From the NCBI GenBank assembly GCA_018377375.1, contig JAGZZN010000002.1, positions 1 through 64,000 of the forward strand: 64,000 bases of DNA, written 5' to 3'. Source of the DNA: Streptococcus parasanguinis (GTDB lineage Bacteria > Bacillota > Bacilli > Lactobacillales > Streptococcaceae). Every line of letters begins with the position of its first letter. Within the stretch, counting starts at the first letter, position 1. A program made the translations under genes and the position numbers. Positions 49,212-58,278 of this stretch are shown piece by piece. Under the pieces are notes generated by a model, which had not been told where the DNA came from, searched no databases, and worked only from the letters and a program-made list of their open reading frames with translations.

Positions 49212-49619
49212 ATGAGGAAGCACTCTACAGCGGATAGACTGCAGCAATTAATGTCTGAAAAATCATTAAAGCAAGTAGATATCATTGAACTTTCAAAACA
49301 TTTTCAAGATAAACTTGATGTAAAACTAGGAAAAAGTGCTTTATCCCAATATGTAAATGGTATTCAAACTCCAGATCAAAAAAAATTAGCTCTACTTGCT
49401 CTAACTTTAGATGTTTCAGAAGCTTGGCTAATGGGATATGATGTTCCTAAAGAGAGAACATATTATACTAATGAAGAAACACCGACTTTATCTTGCTACA
49501 CTTCTTCTGATCTACGAAAAATGGCCGAAAATGCAAAAACATTTGACGGCAAACCACTAGACAAAGAGGATATAACTGCTATCCAAAATTTAATAGAAAT
49601 TTATCTGCGAGGTAGATAA
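49212..49619 (+). CDS. XRE-family phage-type repressor
   Basis: This 135-residue protein has an N-terminal HTH of about 70 residues (ADRLQQLMSEKSLKQVDIIELS ... SALSQYVNGIQTPDQ) and the family phrase VSEAWLMGYDVPKER. The C-terminus has FDGKPLDKEDITAIQNLIEIYL, common in streptococcal phage and ICE repressors paired with ImmA. Start after AGGAGG. It is shorter than full CI-like repressors but seems complete. Its partner ImmA gene is dead. Confidence 0.88.
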   Translation: MRKHSTADRLQQLMSEKSLKQVDIIELSKHFQDKLDVKLGKSALSQYVNGIQTPDQKKLALLALTLDVSEAWLMGYDVPKERTYYTNEETPTLSCYTSSDLRKMAENAKTFDGKPLDKEDITAIQNLIEIYLRGR

Positions 49620-49622
49620 TGT

Positions 49623-49998
49623 ATGACGATAGAAGAGCTTGTTGATTCTCAACGAGTTACACTCGGATACTACGACAATGAATTCTGGCCACGACCAGGA
49701 GGTTATGATAGAAGAAATTAAAATTGTATTTGTAAATAAGTCTCTGCCTGAGTAGACAATGAAACGAGTAATCTACAATGAATTGAGACACAAGGATCAT
49801 ACTGCTACTCTTTAAAAAAATAATCCAATAAAATATGAAAATGAAGCAAATCGCTACATGATTCACAAATTACTGGATGAAGAACTAATGACTTCGATTT
49901 CCTGCAATACTTAAACTACGTTAACTTTATGCAGAAACATAAACCGAGAGCTTTAGCTGATTAATTAATGGTAATTGACGAATACTATGCTCTGACGA
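49623..49998 (+). pseudogene. ImmA/IrrE-type metallopeptidase, degraded
   Basis: It opens MTIEELVDSQRVTLGYYD and breaks after about 30 codons. Later frames give MKRVIYNELRHKDHTATL, then NNPIKYENEANRYMIHKLL and QKHKPRALAD, the usual ImmA order. The zinc motif HELGH has become YNELRH, and stops and frameshifts occur. ImmA cleaves the adjacent repressor to induce excision, so this loss would lock the repressor on. Confidence 0.82.
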
Positions 49999-50013
49999 GT
50001 TAGGAGGATTCAT

Positions 50014-50505
50014 ATAGCGAAAAGTAAGCCTTTCTATAAGCAGATCTGGTTTATTGTGTTAATCGTCTTGATTGTAATTGGAGGTATAAGCTCTTTAACT
50101 AAGCCAAAGGCTACAAGGAGTACAGAAGCCACTATTACTGCTAATGCTAAAACCAATACATTTAAAATGACAGATATGCTGGGGGAAGAGTTCACGATCT
50201 ATTTACGTGAAAATCCTGAAGTTTTAGAGAATTTCGATAAAGTTGAATCTTTAACAGGTGCGAATACATCTACTGTATCAGTTCGTTTTGGTGTAGCGTG
50301 GAAAAATGAAAGTATAAATCGTAAAATCTATCTTATCAACTCTTTTTAAAACAAAAAAAAACGGGCTATTTAAGAAATGGGCAGATGAGAATAACTATGA
50401 AGTTTATCTAGAGAAAGATACTCCAGAGTTGATTGTCAAAGTATCAGATACAGATAAAACAACAATAGCTCAAGAATTTATTAGCAAAATCAGATTAATT
50501 GGTTA
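50014..50505 (+). pseudogene. Small membrane-anchored protein, start lost and frameshifted
   Basis: After AGGAGG the expected ATG is ATA (50014). The frame AKSKPFYKQIWFIVLIVLIVIGG has one membrane segment and an outside domain, then stops near 50347 at an A-rich run. The next frame continues LFKKWADENNYEVYLEKD to a stop at about 50505. Two lesions mark a pseudogene. The layout resembles small membrane or lipoproteins often found beside phage repressors; the role is unknown. Confidence 0.7.
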
Positions 50506-50521
50506 ATTTAGGAGGTATTTT

Positions 50522-52114
50522 GTGATAAAAGATATCATTGATGGCAATAGCTATCCTATCGTTTTTATTGGCTCTGGGATATCAAAAAGATATTTAAAGA
50601 ATTTCCCAACTTGGTCTAGTCTTCTTCAAGAATACTGGGAACAAATAGATGAGCCTAACAGCATATTTCAATTCATGAGAGAATTAGAACGTTCAGAAAT
50701 TCCTAAGGAAATTTCAGATAGTGAAAAAGAATTCTTAATCAATGTTAAAACAGCGTCATATATACAGGAAAAGTTCGATGACCTGTTTTATAGTGGCAGG
50801 ATTTCTTTGAGTGGTCTCACTGATAGGGATGCATATTCAAAAAAAATTTCACCTTTTAAATATTCCATTGCAAATCGTTTTGTTAACTATGAAATCAAAC
50901 CAGAAATGTTGGAGGAGATTGAAGAATATAAAAATTTTTTATCTAAAGCAAAAGTTATAGTAACAACAAATTACGATACACTTACTGAAAAACTGCTTTC
51001 TGACTTAAGTAAAAAACCCACAATTTATATTGGACAAAAAGGCTTCTTTGATGAGACTTACAACTGGGCCGAATTATTTAAAATACATGGAGATGTTAGC
51101 GACCCCAGTAGCATTGTAATTACAGAAGAAGATTACAATACATATGATAAAAACTCAATCTTAATCAGTGCAAAGATACTTGTGAATTTAATTCAGTCTC
51201 CAATTATTTTTTTAGGATACTCTCTCTCAGATAGAAATGTCCAAAAATTATTAGTTGATTTTGCCAAACAACTTCCAACTGATGACATGAGAAAAAATAA
51301 TAACCGTATCACAGTTGTTGAATATGAGCAAGGTAACCATGAATTCAATGAACAAATTGTAAATAACACTGATCTCAGTATCTCGCATTCGATAATTAAA
51401 ACAGATAATTTTAAAAAAATATATACAGAAATTGCGAAAATTAATCAGGGTCTCACACCTTATGAGGTAAGTCGTTTTCAGGAATCTGTAAAGAGTATTG
51501 TAATTTCAGCAGGTAAGAAGGGTAAGCTTGATAGTTATCTTGTTAGCCCACAAAATATTGATAGTCTACCCGAAGATATAAAACAACGACGAATCGTTGT
51601 TGCTTTGGGGGATAAAAAGAATATGTTTGTGAATCCGAGTTACGTTGATTATGTAGAAGATTACTTTAATGACGGTGGTACGTTTCTTCCAGAAGTTGCT
51701 TTACGTTTTATCGCGAATGAGAATACTCAAGCAAGACTCCCTTTTGTTAAATATTTAAAAGATGTTGATTATGAAAAATTTGAATTTTTATCAAAAAAAC
51801 AAAAAGAAAAAATTTCAAAGAGAATTGAAAAAATGGGAGCATTACGAGATATTGTAGACACAGTTCCAAAAAATAACAAACGAGAGTACAGCAATTTAAA
51901 TAGTATTTTACTTTTAAATGCACCTAAAACTAGAGAATTAGAATTAATTGCATATAATATTGAAAGAATTCCCATTAATAATATAATTGATTACATTAAT
52001 AAAAACGTTATACCAAACTTACAAGAAAACTATAATAATAATGCACCTGAGTTATCAGCGCAAAGAAGATTATTATTAGCATATGATTTGATTGCCAATG
52101 GAGATATAAAATAA
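50522..52114 (+). CDS. SIR2-domain protein, candidate anti-phage NADase
   Basis: This intact 530-residue protein starts at the GTG at 50522, nine bases after AGGAGG. Residues 10-250 form a SIR2_2-type domain: FIGSGIS (14-21), VTTNYDTL (147-154; Asn150), KIHGD (187-191; His189) and FLGYSLSDRNV. Asn and His are the catalytic pair of NAD-consuming SIR2 defence proteins. Residues 300-530 form an uncharacterised, mostly helical C-terminus that could sense infection. It is cytosolic, more AT-rich than its neighbours, and lies between phage repressor and integrase remnants. A defence role is inference. Confidence 0.82.
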   Translation: MIKDIIDGNSYPIVFIGSGISKRYLKNFPTWSSLLQEYWEQIDEPNSIFQFMRELERSEIPKEISDSEKEFLINVKTASYIQEKFDDLFYSGRISLSGLTDRDAYSKKISPFKYSIANRFVNYEIKPEMLEEIEEYKNFLSKAKVIVTTNYDTLTEKLLSDLSKKPTIYIGQKGFFDETYNWAELFKIHGDVSDPSSIVITEEDYNTYDKNSILISAKILVNLIQSPIIFLGYSLSDRNVQKLLVDFAKQLPTDDMRKNNNRITVVEYEQGNHEFNEQIVNNTDLSISHSIIKTDNFKKIYTEIAKINQGLTPYEVSRFQESVKSIVISAGKKGKLDSYLVSPQNIDSLPEDIKQRRIVVALGDKKNMFVNPSYVDYVEDYFNDGGTFLPEVALRFIANENTQARLPFVKYLKDVDYEKFEFLSKKQKEKISKRIEKMGALRDIVDTVPKNNKREYSNLNSILLLNAPKTRELELIAYNIERIPINNIIDYINKNVIPNLQENYNNNAPELSAQRRLLLAYDLIANGDIK

Positions 52115-52403
52115 AGAACGATAGAGGACTGCTTTAAATACAGAAATCTATCGTTCAAACTAGCGAGGGTCTGCTAGGAGAAGGCAGGTTCTAAAAGCTA
52201 TTAGAAAAAGACACTTTCTTCATAAATAATTTTATAATAGTTTATAGTCTTAGTCAAGAAAAATCTTCAAACTCGCCATCGCCAAATTTTAAGTATGAAG
52301 ATCGTTAAGTTTTAAAAGACGACATTAAAGAGCCCTCTTTACTTAGGCTATTTTACCACAAGATATGAGGCTTTATAATTATTTGGAAAATACAAAAAAA
52401 TTG
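52115..52403 (+). other. Non-coding gap after the SIR2 gene with a hairpin
   Basis: GAACGATAGA (52116-52125) pairs perfectly with TCTATCGTTC (52147-52156) across a 21-base loop right after the SIR2 stop. There is no T-run. The rest shows no gene. Confidence 0.6.
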
Positions 52404-53120
52404 TGAAACTGCCTATAAATTTTTTAGCGTTTTTAGGTAAAGATCTTTTTTCTAGTGTGCAGCTACGAACAACCATGCAAGGTCTCAAAATAGAACGTGA
52501 AGCAAAGTCAGGGCAAGGTGACCTCCTAATATCTTACAAAAGTAAGACATTTAGGGCAACCAATAAAAAGACTACTTTTAAACAGTTTTTTGAAATATGA
52601 AGATACAATACAAAAATTGGGATAAGGAATCAACATATAAGAATCAGGTAAGCATTGTTGATAGAATTATCTTAGCAGAGTTGAGTAAAAAAGAAATTGA
52701 TATAATAACAATTTCGATGTGTACTATTATCACTCAAAAATAGTTCAACATATACATTAATTACTCGAATATTATCAGTTTAACTCAACAAATTTTTGCC
52801 CTTGCTGTTTCTAATGACTTTGAAATGTATATTTTCTCCCGATTACTTCTTTAACTGGAGGGTGTAAAAAGATATTGGGGCTTTAAAGTGGTCTTATGTA
52901 GACTTCAGAAATGAAACCCTTCATATTGCTGCAAATCAGTCCACACAGTTTCAGACATACACATTGCTCCCAACTGTTTGAGGCTGGAGCAACTATCAAA
53001 GAAGTCCAGGAACGACTAGGACATGAAAATACACATACAACGATGGACATATATGCTCACGTCACCCAAAAAGCAAAAAATGAAGTTGCTGACAAATTTG
53101 CTTCCTACATTGGTTTTTAG
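52404..53120 (+). pseudogene. Tyrosine integrase, degraded
   Basis: In sequence, over several frames: LKIEREAKSGQGDLLISYKS with TTFKQFFEI (arm-binding part), WDKESTYKNQVSIVDRIIL (core-binding part), IGALKWSYVDFRNETLHI, and finally an open stretch SPHSFRHTHCSQLFEAGA ... LGHENTHTTMDIYAHVT with the catalytic His-x2-Arg and Tyr. At least four stops or frameshifts disable it. It ends 37 bases before the rpmA terminator stem, perhaps near the attachment site. Confidence 0.85.
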
Positions 53121-53150
53121 AATATGGATATCACCGTGGGTATCAAAACA

Positions 53151-53184
53151 AAAAAACAGGCTCTCCGAATATATCGGAAAGCCT
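53151..53184 (-). terminator. rpmA operon terminator
   Basis: On the minus strand AGGCTTTCCGA pairs with TCGGAGAGCCT with one mismatch, followed by GTTTTTTTG. It lies at the junction with the integrase remnant. Confidence 0.85.
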
Positions 53185-53206
53185 TATTTTATGCTATTTA
53201 AAGCAA

Positions 53207-53500
53207 TTATTTTGCGATTGGGTAAACAGAAACTTGTTTTTTATCGCGACCTTTACGTTCGAAGCGTACTACGCCTTCAACTTTTGCGAACAAAGTATCG
53301 TCTCCACCACGTCCAACGTTCACACCTGGGTAGATGTGAGTACCGCGTTGACGGTAAAGGATAGATCCACCTGTTACAGTTTGTCCATCAGCTGCTTTAG
53401 CTCCAAGACGTTTTGCTTGTGAATCACGTCCGTTTGATGTAGAACCTCCACCTTTTTTGTGGGCGAAAAGTTGCAAGTTAGCAAGATTCAATTTCAACAT
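53207..53500 (-). CDS. rpmA: 50S ribosomal protein L27 with cleaved N-terminal extension
   Basis: This 97-residue L27 begins [19 protein letters not shown]. Mature L27 of Firmicutes starts at AHKKGGGS, after removal of the extension at the F-A bond by the protease Prp, encoded next door. The rest ([20 protein letters not shown]) is canonical. The start follows GGAGG. Last gene of rplU-prp-rpmA. Confidence 0.96.
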   Translation of the reverse strand: MLKLNLANLQLFAHKKGGGSTSNGRDSQAKRLGAKAADGQTVTGGSILYRQRGTHIYPGVNVGRGGDDTLFAKVEGVVRFERKGRDKKQVSVYPIAK

Positions 53501-53517
53501 AATTGTTTTCCTCCATG

Positions 53518-53862
53518 TTAGTTTTCTGTGATAACTCTTGTTTGGACGAACTCTGATGAGTTCTCCGATAAGTTTGCCATCCCTAAGAAAAATGATTCAA
53601 AGAATAGTTGGGTCATTTCTCTCTGATGAGGTGGAATATCTGTCGGGATCGTCACCCGAAGGAAACCACCTTCTTCTTCGTTTAATTCTAGATCCGGTTC
53701 GTAGCCTGCAAATTTCTCAACAGAGTTGACAAAGTTAATGGCTAGAGTCGAAACCGATGCACACACGACATCAAAGCCGTATTCACCGCTTCCAGCGTGC
53801 CCAGTGATTTCTGCACTCCTCAGCTCGCCATCTTCGGCTCGTTCAAAGACTGCTTGTATCAT
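53518..53862 (-). CDS. prp: Ribosomal-processing cysteine protease Prp
   Basis: This 114-residue YsxB-type protease has the catalytic His in [20 protein letters not shown] and the Cys in that same stretch, near residues 22 and 34. It cleaves the N-terminal extension of L27, which is present here. Its place between rplU and rpmA is conserved in Firmicutes. Confidence 0.95.
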   Translation of the reverse strand: MIQAVFERAEDGELRSAEITGHAGSGEYGFDVVCASVSTLAINFVNSVEKFAGYEPDLELNEEEGGFLRVTIPTDIPPHQREMTQLFFESFFLGMANLSENSSEFVQTRVITEN

Positions 53863-53876
53863 GTGTTCTCCTAAAA

Positions 53877-54191
53877 TTAAGCGTTGATAGCGTTGATGAC
53901 AACTTTAGTGTAAGGTTGACGGTGACCTTGTTTACGGTGGCTACCTTTTTTAGGTTTGTACTTGTAAGTAACAACTTTCTTTTGTTTTCCTTGTTTTTCA
54001 ACAGTTCCAACAACAGTAGCTCCTGAAACAAGTGGAGTTCCGACAACAGTGTTTTCACCACCAACAAGAACAACTTCGTTAAATGTAACTTCTTGACCAG
54101 CTTCAACGTTCAATTTTTCAACGTAGACTGCTTGACCAACTTCAACTTTAACTTGTTTTCCGCCAGTTTTAATGATTGCGTATGTGCTCAT
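53877..54191 (-). CDS. rplU: 50S ribosomal protein L21
   Basis: This 104-residue L21 begins [19 protein letters not shown] and ends [16 protein letters not shown]. The start is the ATG at 54191 after GGAGGTGC; the longer upstream frame is leader RNA. First gene of the operon. Confidence 0.97.
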   Translation of the reverse strand: MSTYAIIKTGGKQVKVEVGQAVYVEKLNVEAGQEVTFNEVVLVGGENTVVGTPLVSGATVVGTVEKQGKQKKVVTYKYKPKKGSHRKQGHRQPYTKVVINAINA

Positions 54192-54361
54192 TATGCACCT
54201 CCTATGTATTTTTGGGTTTCCCCGTATTTTTGTGAAGACTCGCCTAGCATCGTGGGACGAACCACTTACTCTCATGGAAATGAGCGACGATGTTCGAGCG
54301 GTTGCACAGGCATGTGCATAGTCAACTCTCTTAGTATATCACTTCTATCAGACAAAGACAA
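54192..54361 (-). promoter_or_regulatory. rplU promoter and structured L21-type leader
   Basis: On the minus strand TTGTCT (54356-54361), 17 bases and TATACT (54333-54338) start a leader of about 135 nt. It contains complementary blocks such as GAACATCGTCGCTC/GGTTCGTCCCACGATG with CATGAGAG. The position and size fit the L21 leader class of Firmicutes, used for autoregulation. I cannot confirm the class without a covariance search. Confidence 0.65.
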
Positions 54362-54453
54362 GTATTTTTGCGCTTTGAAAACGAATTTCTTTTATAAAAT
54401 GGATTATTTTGTATCTTTTATTTTAAGATTGCTTGTCAGTCCGACTTCTTCAT

Positions 54454-54996
54454 CTACTTATCCTTAAATTTAAAGTCATTGAAGCTCATTTTTGCTTTAG
54501 ACGAATCGTTCATGCTCTTCATCTTTTCTTCTTGTTCCTTGGTGATTTTGATAGGAATGGCTGCAGCCGTATTGGGTTTCAACACCCCTGATTCGCTCAC
54601 TTCATAGTCCACTGTGACATCTTTAAAAAGTGGCTCTCCATCATATTCCAAATTTAGAACAAAGGATCCATCACGATCGATGGTTGTGGTGGTACGATTC
54701 ACGATAAAGAACAAGGCGAAGCGGTTTTCCTCATTTCCAAAGGTATAGCCTGGGAAAAAGACAAATAATTTTCCTGGTTCTCCAAGCGTTGGATGTTCCT
54801 TGATAAATTTTTCAGATGCTTCCAGGACTTCGTTGTCCTGATCTTTGTACTGGTTGGCTCTGACAAATGTGAGGGGTTCTTTTTTACTGCTGGTTGACTG
54901 GCTGGTCTTTTCTTCTTTTTTCGGGCCAGTAAATGATACTTTAACACAGCCTGTCAACAGAAGCAAACTTGTCATTAAAACGATAACTTTTTTCAT
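54454..54996 (-). CDS. Lipoprotein of unknown function
   Basis: This 180-residue protein has a lipoprotein signal (LLLLTGC, Cys near residue 17), a Ser/Lys linker, and a compact domain with FVFFPGYTFGNEENRFALFFIVNRT and FVLNLEYDGEPLFKDV, suggesting a beta-sandwich of the DUF5067-like type. The family name is uncertain. It is processed by LspA and faces outside. Single gene between the rplU promoter and the thiI unit, upstream of nothing clearly linked. Confidence 0.7.
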   Translation of the reverse strand: MKKVIVLMTSLLLLTGCVKVSFTGPKKEEKTSQSTSSKKEPLTFVRANQYKDQDNEVLEASEKFIKEHPTLGEPGKLFVFFPGYTFGNEENRFALFFIVNRTTTTIDRDGSFVLNLEYDGEPLFKDVTVDYEVSESGVLKPNTAAAIPIKITKEQEEKMKSMNDSSKAKMSFNDFKFKDK

Positions 54997-55020
54997 TTTG
55001 TCTCCTTTAAGTTGGTTAGA

Positions 55021-55048
55021 AAAAGAGGCTGGATACTCCCAGTCTCTC
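55021..55048 (-). terminator. Terminator after thiI
   Basis: On the minus strand AGAGACTGG pairs with CCAGCCTCT (one A-C mismatch) and is followed by TTTTTCT, starting at the thiI stop. Confidence 0.85.
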
Positions 55049-56269
55049 CTATAGCAAATCCTCGATCAGGTCATCGACCTCATCTTTTTCTGCTTTTGGT
55101 GTGATCTCTGTTACGATGATGCCTGCTACCGCACGCTCAACCAAAGCTTCCACATCCATCCGTTGCTCATACTGCTCCGCATTTTTGAGTTTCGGATTCG
55201 TCTTTGGACGATCCGGTGCAAAGATGGTACAACAATCTTCGAATGGCTGGATAGAAATTTCAAAGGTATCAATGGCTTGAGCAATATCGATGATTTCCAA
55301 TTTGTCCATGGTCACCACCGGACGGATAACCGGCGTATTGGTCACTGCATTGATGGCCTGCATACTCTCTAAGGTTTGGCTAGCCACTTGTCCCAAGCTT
55401 TCACCATTGATAATCACCAAACCACCGCGAACCTCGCGAATACGGTCTGTAATGCGCATCATAAAGCGACGGGTCAAAGTCATGAGGTAAGCTTCTGGCG
55501 CTTTTGCCTTGATTTCCTCTTGGATCTCTGTGAAGGGCACCTCGATAAATTGGATATTTCCCCCAAACTTGGTCAACTTCCGTGTTAAATCATGGGCTTT
55601 TTTAAGAGCACCTGGGCTGGTATAAGGTGGGCTAGCAAAGTGTACTGCCTCGATATCCACTCCACGCTTCAAGGCTAGGTAACCAGCTACTGGAGAGTCG
55701 ATCCCACCAGAAAGCATGAGCATGCCCTTGCCAGACGTACCAACAGGAAGGCCACCTGCTCCCTTAATGGTTTCATAAGAGATGTAAGCTGCTTCTTCTC
55801 GAATTTCAACTTGCAAGTTGATATCTGGTTTTTTCATCTGAGCTTGGATGGTTGGGATCGCTTCAAAGACCGCACCTCCCAAGGTTTGGTTGAGCTCGCG
55901 ACTATCGAGTTCAAAGGTATGGTCACTGCGCTTACTTGAGATTTTAAAGGTCAAGCCATCCTTGTAAATCTCCTTCATGATCTCTTGCACTGCCGATTTT
56001 AAGGCCGGAACAGATTTTTCAATCTTGTAAACAGGTGAAAAATTTTGGATTCCAAAAACCTGCTTGAGGGATTCTGCTACTGGCTCATAATTCGTCCCAT
56101 GCAGATAAGCATGCGCCCGATCGCGGTCGGCTATCACTTTGACAGCTGGATAGATAGATAAAACATCTTGGATATTATTGCGAAGTTTATTGATGAAACG
56201 CATGCGGTTCTTTCCTTTAGTAGAAAGTTCTCCATAGCGAATCATAATTTCTGAATAGGTTAAGGTCAT
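55049..56269 (-). CDS. thiI: tRNA 4-thiouridine synthase ThiI
   Basis: This 406-residue enzyme has an N-terminal ferredoxin-like plus THUMP region and a PP-loop ATPase ([14 protein letters not shown] near residue 183), with no C-terminal rhodanese domain, as usual in Firmicutes. It transfers sulfur to U8 of tRNA. The sulfur donor is the cysteine desulfurase encoded just upstream, 18 bases away. Confidence 0.95.
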   Translation of the reverse strand: MTLTYSEIMIRYGELSTKGKNRMRFINKLRNNIQDVLSIYPAVKVIADRDRAHAYLHGTNYEPVAESLKQVFGIQNFSPVYKIEKSVPALKSAVQEIMKEIYKDGLTFKISSKRSDHTFELDSRELNQTLGGAVFEAIPTIQAQMKKPDINLQVEIREEAAYISYETIKGAGGLPVGTSGKGMLMLSGGIDSPVAGYLALKRGVDIEAVHFASPPYTSPGALKKAHDLTRKLTKFGGNIQFIEVPFTEIQEEIKAKAPEAYLMTLTRRFMMRITDRIREVRGGLVIINGESLGQVASQTLESMQAINAVTNTPVIRPVVTMDKLEIIDIAQAIDTFEISIQPFEDCCTIFAPDRPKTNPKLKNAEQYEQRMDVEALVERAVAGIIVTEITPKAEKDEVDDLIEDLL

Positions 56270-56287
56270 GTTGATTTCCTTCTATAA

Positions 56288-57430
56288 TTAACGTACTTTT
56301 CGTGTTTGTTCGTAAATCAGTTTGAACTTGGTCAAGAATTGCTCAACTTGGCTCATGTCATTTTCAAGATCGAGACTCAAGCGGACAGCTGTCTGTGCAA
56401 TGCTCTTGTCCACTCCCATGGCAATCAAGGTTCCAGCTGGCTTACCAGCTTTGGACGAGCAAGCACTGGTTGTCGAGATGTAAATATCAAACTCTTCAAA
56501 GGCATGGACCACTACTTCTCCACGAACTCCCTTGATCCCGAAAGTCAAGATATGAGCCGCAAAGTGATCCTCACCAGAAAAGATGGTGACATCTGGATAA
56601 TTGGCCAATTCTTTGCGGATGACTTCTTTCATCTGCTGGGTCTTGCTGGCAAAAGCTTCTTGGTTTTCCATGGATAAGCGTAGGGCTTTTGCTGTTGCTG
56701 CGATGCCTGCTACGTTCTCAGTTGTCGAGCGCATTTCTTTTTCTTGGCCCCCACCTGTTAAGAGAGGGGTAATCTTTTTGCCTTCTTTAATATAGACAAA
56801 ACCTACTCCACGAAGGCCATGGAATTTGTGACTAGAGAAGGTCGCAAAGTCCACGCGCTCTGGTAGATAAACTTCTGTTGCTACCTTTGCCAAAGCTTGA
56901 ACAGCATCGACATGGAAACTAACCGTTGGGCGATCTTCCAAAAGATCCGCGATGTCATGGATGGGCTGGATGGAACCAATCTCATTGTTGACGGCCATAA
57001 CAGAGACCAAAGTCGTATCCGGACGGAGAAGGCTAGCCAAGGCATCTACCTTGACAAAGCCACGCGCATCCACTGGAGCGTAATCCACTTCGAATCCCTG
57101 TGTCTTTAACCAAGCAGCCGATTCCTTGATGGCAGGATGCTCGATGTCAGAGACAATGATATGCTTGCCATAAGGAGCTTTCTCAAAGGCGACACCTTTG
57201 AGGATCCAATTGTCCCCTTCCGTCCCACCAGACGTGAAGTAAATTTCCTCAGCTTTCTTGCCAATTAGCTCCGCAATTTGTTTCCGAGAAGCTTCCAAAA
57301 TACGAGTAGCTTGACTACCTAGATTGTGCAAACTAGAAGGGTTGCCCCAGATCCGAGTCGCTACTTCTGTATAAGTCGCAAGGGCTTCTGGATAGGGTTT
57401 AGTCGTTGCTGAATTGTCAAAATAGATCAT
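56288..57430 (-). CDS. Cysteine desulfurase (IscS/NifZ-like) for thiouridylation
   Basis: This 380-residue class V aminotransferase binds PLP through the Lys in TFSSHKFHGLRGVG near residue 202. The catalytic Cys is in STTSACSSKAGKPAGT near residue 326. It supplies sulfur to ThiI, as shown by their coupling here and in Bacillus (NifZ-ThiI). Full length. Confidence 0.93.
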   Translation of the reverse strand: MIYFDNSATTKPYPEALATYTEVATRIWGNPSSLHNLGSQATRILEASRKQIAELIGKKAEEIYFTSGGTEGDNWILKGVAFEKAPYGKHIIVSDIEHPAIKESAAWLKTQGFEVDYAPVDARGFVKVDALASLLRPDTTLVSVMAVNNEIGSIQPIHDIADLLEDRPTVSFHVDAVQALAKVATEVYLPERVDFATFSSHKFHGLRGVGFVYIKEGKKITPLLTGGGQEKEMRSTTENVAGIAATAKALRLSMENQEAFASKTQQMKEVIRKELANYPDVTIFSGEDHFAAHILTFGIKGVRGEVVVHAFEEFDIYISTTSACSSKAGKPAGTLIAMGVDKSIAQTAVRLSLDLENDMSQVEQFLTKFKLIYEQTRKVR

Positions 57431-57622
57431 GTCCTACGCATCCATCACTTTCTTTTTACGTAACTTCTATTTTATCATTTCTAACCGCTTGGGACAAGGA
57501 TTTGATAAAGAGAGATGCGGCAAAATCACTCTATAAAATTCAGTTCTTTTTAGACATTTTTCAGAAAATGACTTATAATAGGAAAGTGTTAAAAAACAAT
57601 TTTTGATAGAAAGAGAATGAAC

Positions 57623-58057
57623 ATGTCACAATATTCAAGAAGTAACAAAAACCAAAAACCTGAGGAAAAAGTTGATACAAGACCATCTCGCGGTGAGAAA
57701 GTCAAACAAGGTTTGTCCGTATTTCAAACAGTTGTAGCTACGATTGCCAGTCTCTTAGGGATTATCGTCACTTCCTTTACCATCATGAGTCTGCTCAATA
57801 AAGACAATCAAAAAACAGAAGACAAACCATCTAGTAGCACCAGTGTCGTCGTAGTTCATGATAAGGGATCTGACTCCAGCGCTACCAATACAGATGCTAA
57901 CACCAATACACAAACCAATTCAAGCAATACAGAAACAAGTTCACAAAAAGAAACCGATAGCTCATCTGCTACAGAAACCAGTTCATCTGCCGCACAAGAC
58001 CAAGGTTCCACAGCAACAGACAGTGGCGCAGATACAGCCACATCTGGATCCAACTAA
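57623..58057 (+). CDS. Ser/Thr-rich single-pass membrane protein
   Basis: This 144-residue protein has a basic N-terminus, one membrane segment (VVATIASLLGIIVTSFTIMSLL, about 36-57) and a C-terminal tail made almost entirely of Ser, Thr, Asn, Asp, Gln and Glu, likely disordered and outside. It resembles small DUF6556-type streptococcal proteins. I use the second ATG (57623) because of its spacing from AAGAGA. The function is unknown. The low-complexity tail may vary between strains. Confidence 0.7.
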   Translation: MSQYSRSNKNQKPEEKVDTRPSRGEKVKQGLSVFQTVVATIASLLGIIVTSFTIMSLLNKDNQKTEDKPSSSTSVVVVHDKGSDSSATNTDANTNTQTNSSNTETSSQKETDSSSATETSSSAAQDQGSTATDSGADTATSGSN

Positions 58058-58090
58058 AAAATCAGTAAGGACAACCTTACTGATTTTTTT
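58058..58090 (+). terminator. Terminator, also covering the end of the facing gene fragment
   Basis: AAATCAGTAAGG pairs with CCTTACTGATTT across ACAA, then TTTT. The stop codon of the facing fragment (58077-58079) is inside the stem. Confidence 0.9.
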
Positions 58091-58278
58091 TGGCTTTCGA
58101 TGCCAGCTTTTTCTGATTTTTATAGAAAGCATCTATCTCATTGTCATACTCCCATTTGAGTTTTGAACGTTCTTCCTGGATTTGATCTAATCATTCATAT
58201 GGAAACATGTTGGGTCTATCTCTGTAAGCTGATTCTGCTAGTGAAGCATATCGATTATCAAAACTGCTCAAATGCCAA
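58077..58278 (-). pseudogene. Toxin-like or enzyme-like gene fragment, family unknown
   Basis: A start-less frame overlapping the end of the lipoprotein pseudogene reads DYLSNWHLSSFDNRYASLAE then SAYRDRPNMFPYE, a TGA, then LDQIQEERSKLKWEYDNEID then AFYKNQKKL to a stop. The composition is convincing for protein. The start resembles the N-terminus of lipase-like proteins only loosely. Upstream parts are missing, so it is a relic. It may be the partner that the lipoprotein array protects against; that is inference. Confidence 0.5.

Larger units (their letters stand above)
49146..53150 (+). mobile_element. Remnant of a prophage lysogeny module
   Basis: In order on the plus strand are a phage-type repressor, a broken ImmA/IrrE metallopeptidase, a broken small membrane protein, an intact SIR2-domain gene and a broken tyrosine integrase. 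All face the same way, opposite to flanking housekeeping genes. This is the repressor-to-integrase end of a temperate phage or related element; lytic, replication and structural genes are absent. It ends at the rpmA terminator. Confidence 0.75.

Noticed and set aside
53023..53364. 113-codon frame running from the integrase remnant into rpmA
   Set aside because: It is in another frame than the integrase motifs and antisense to rpmA.
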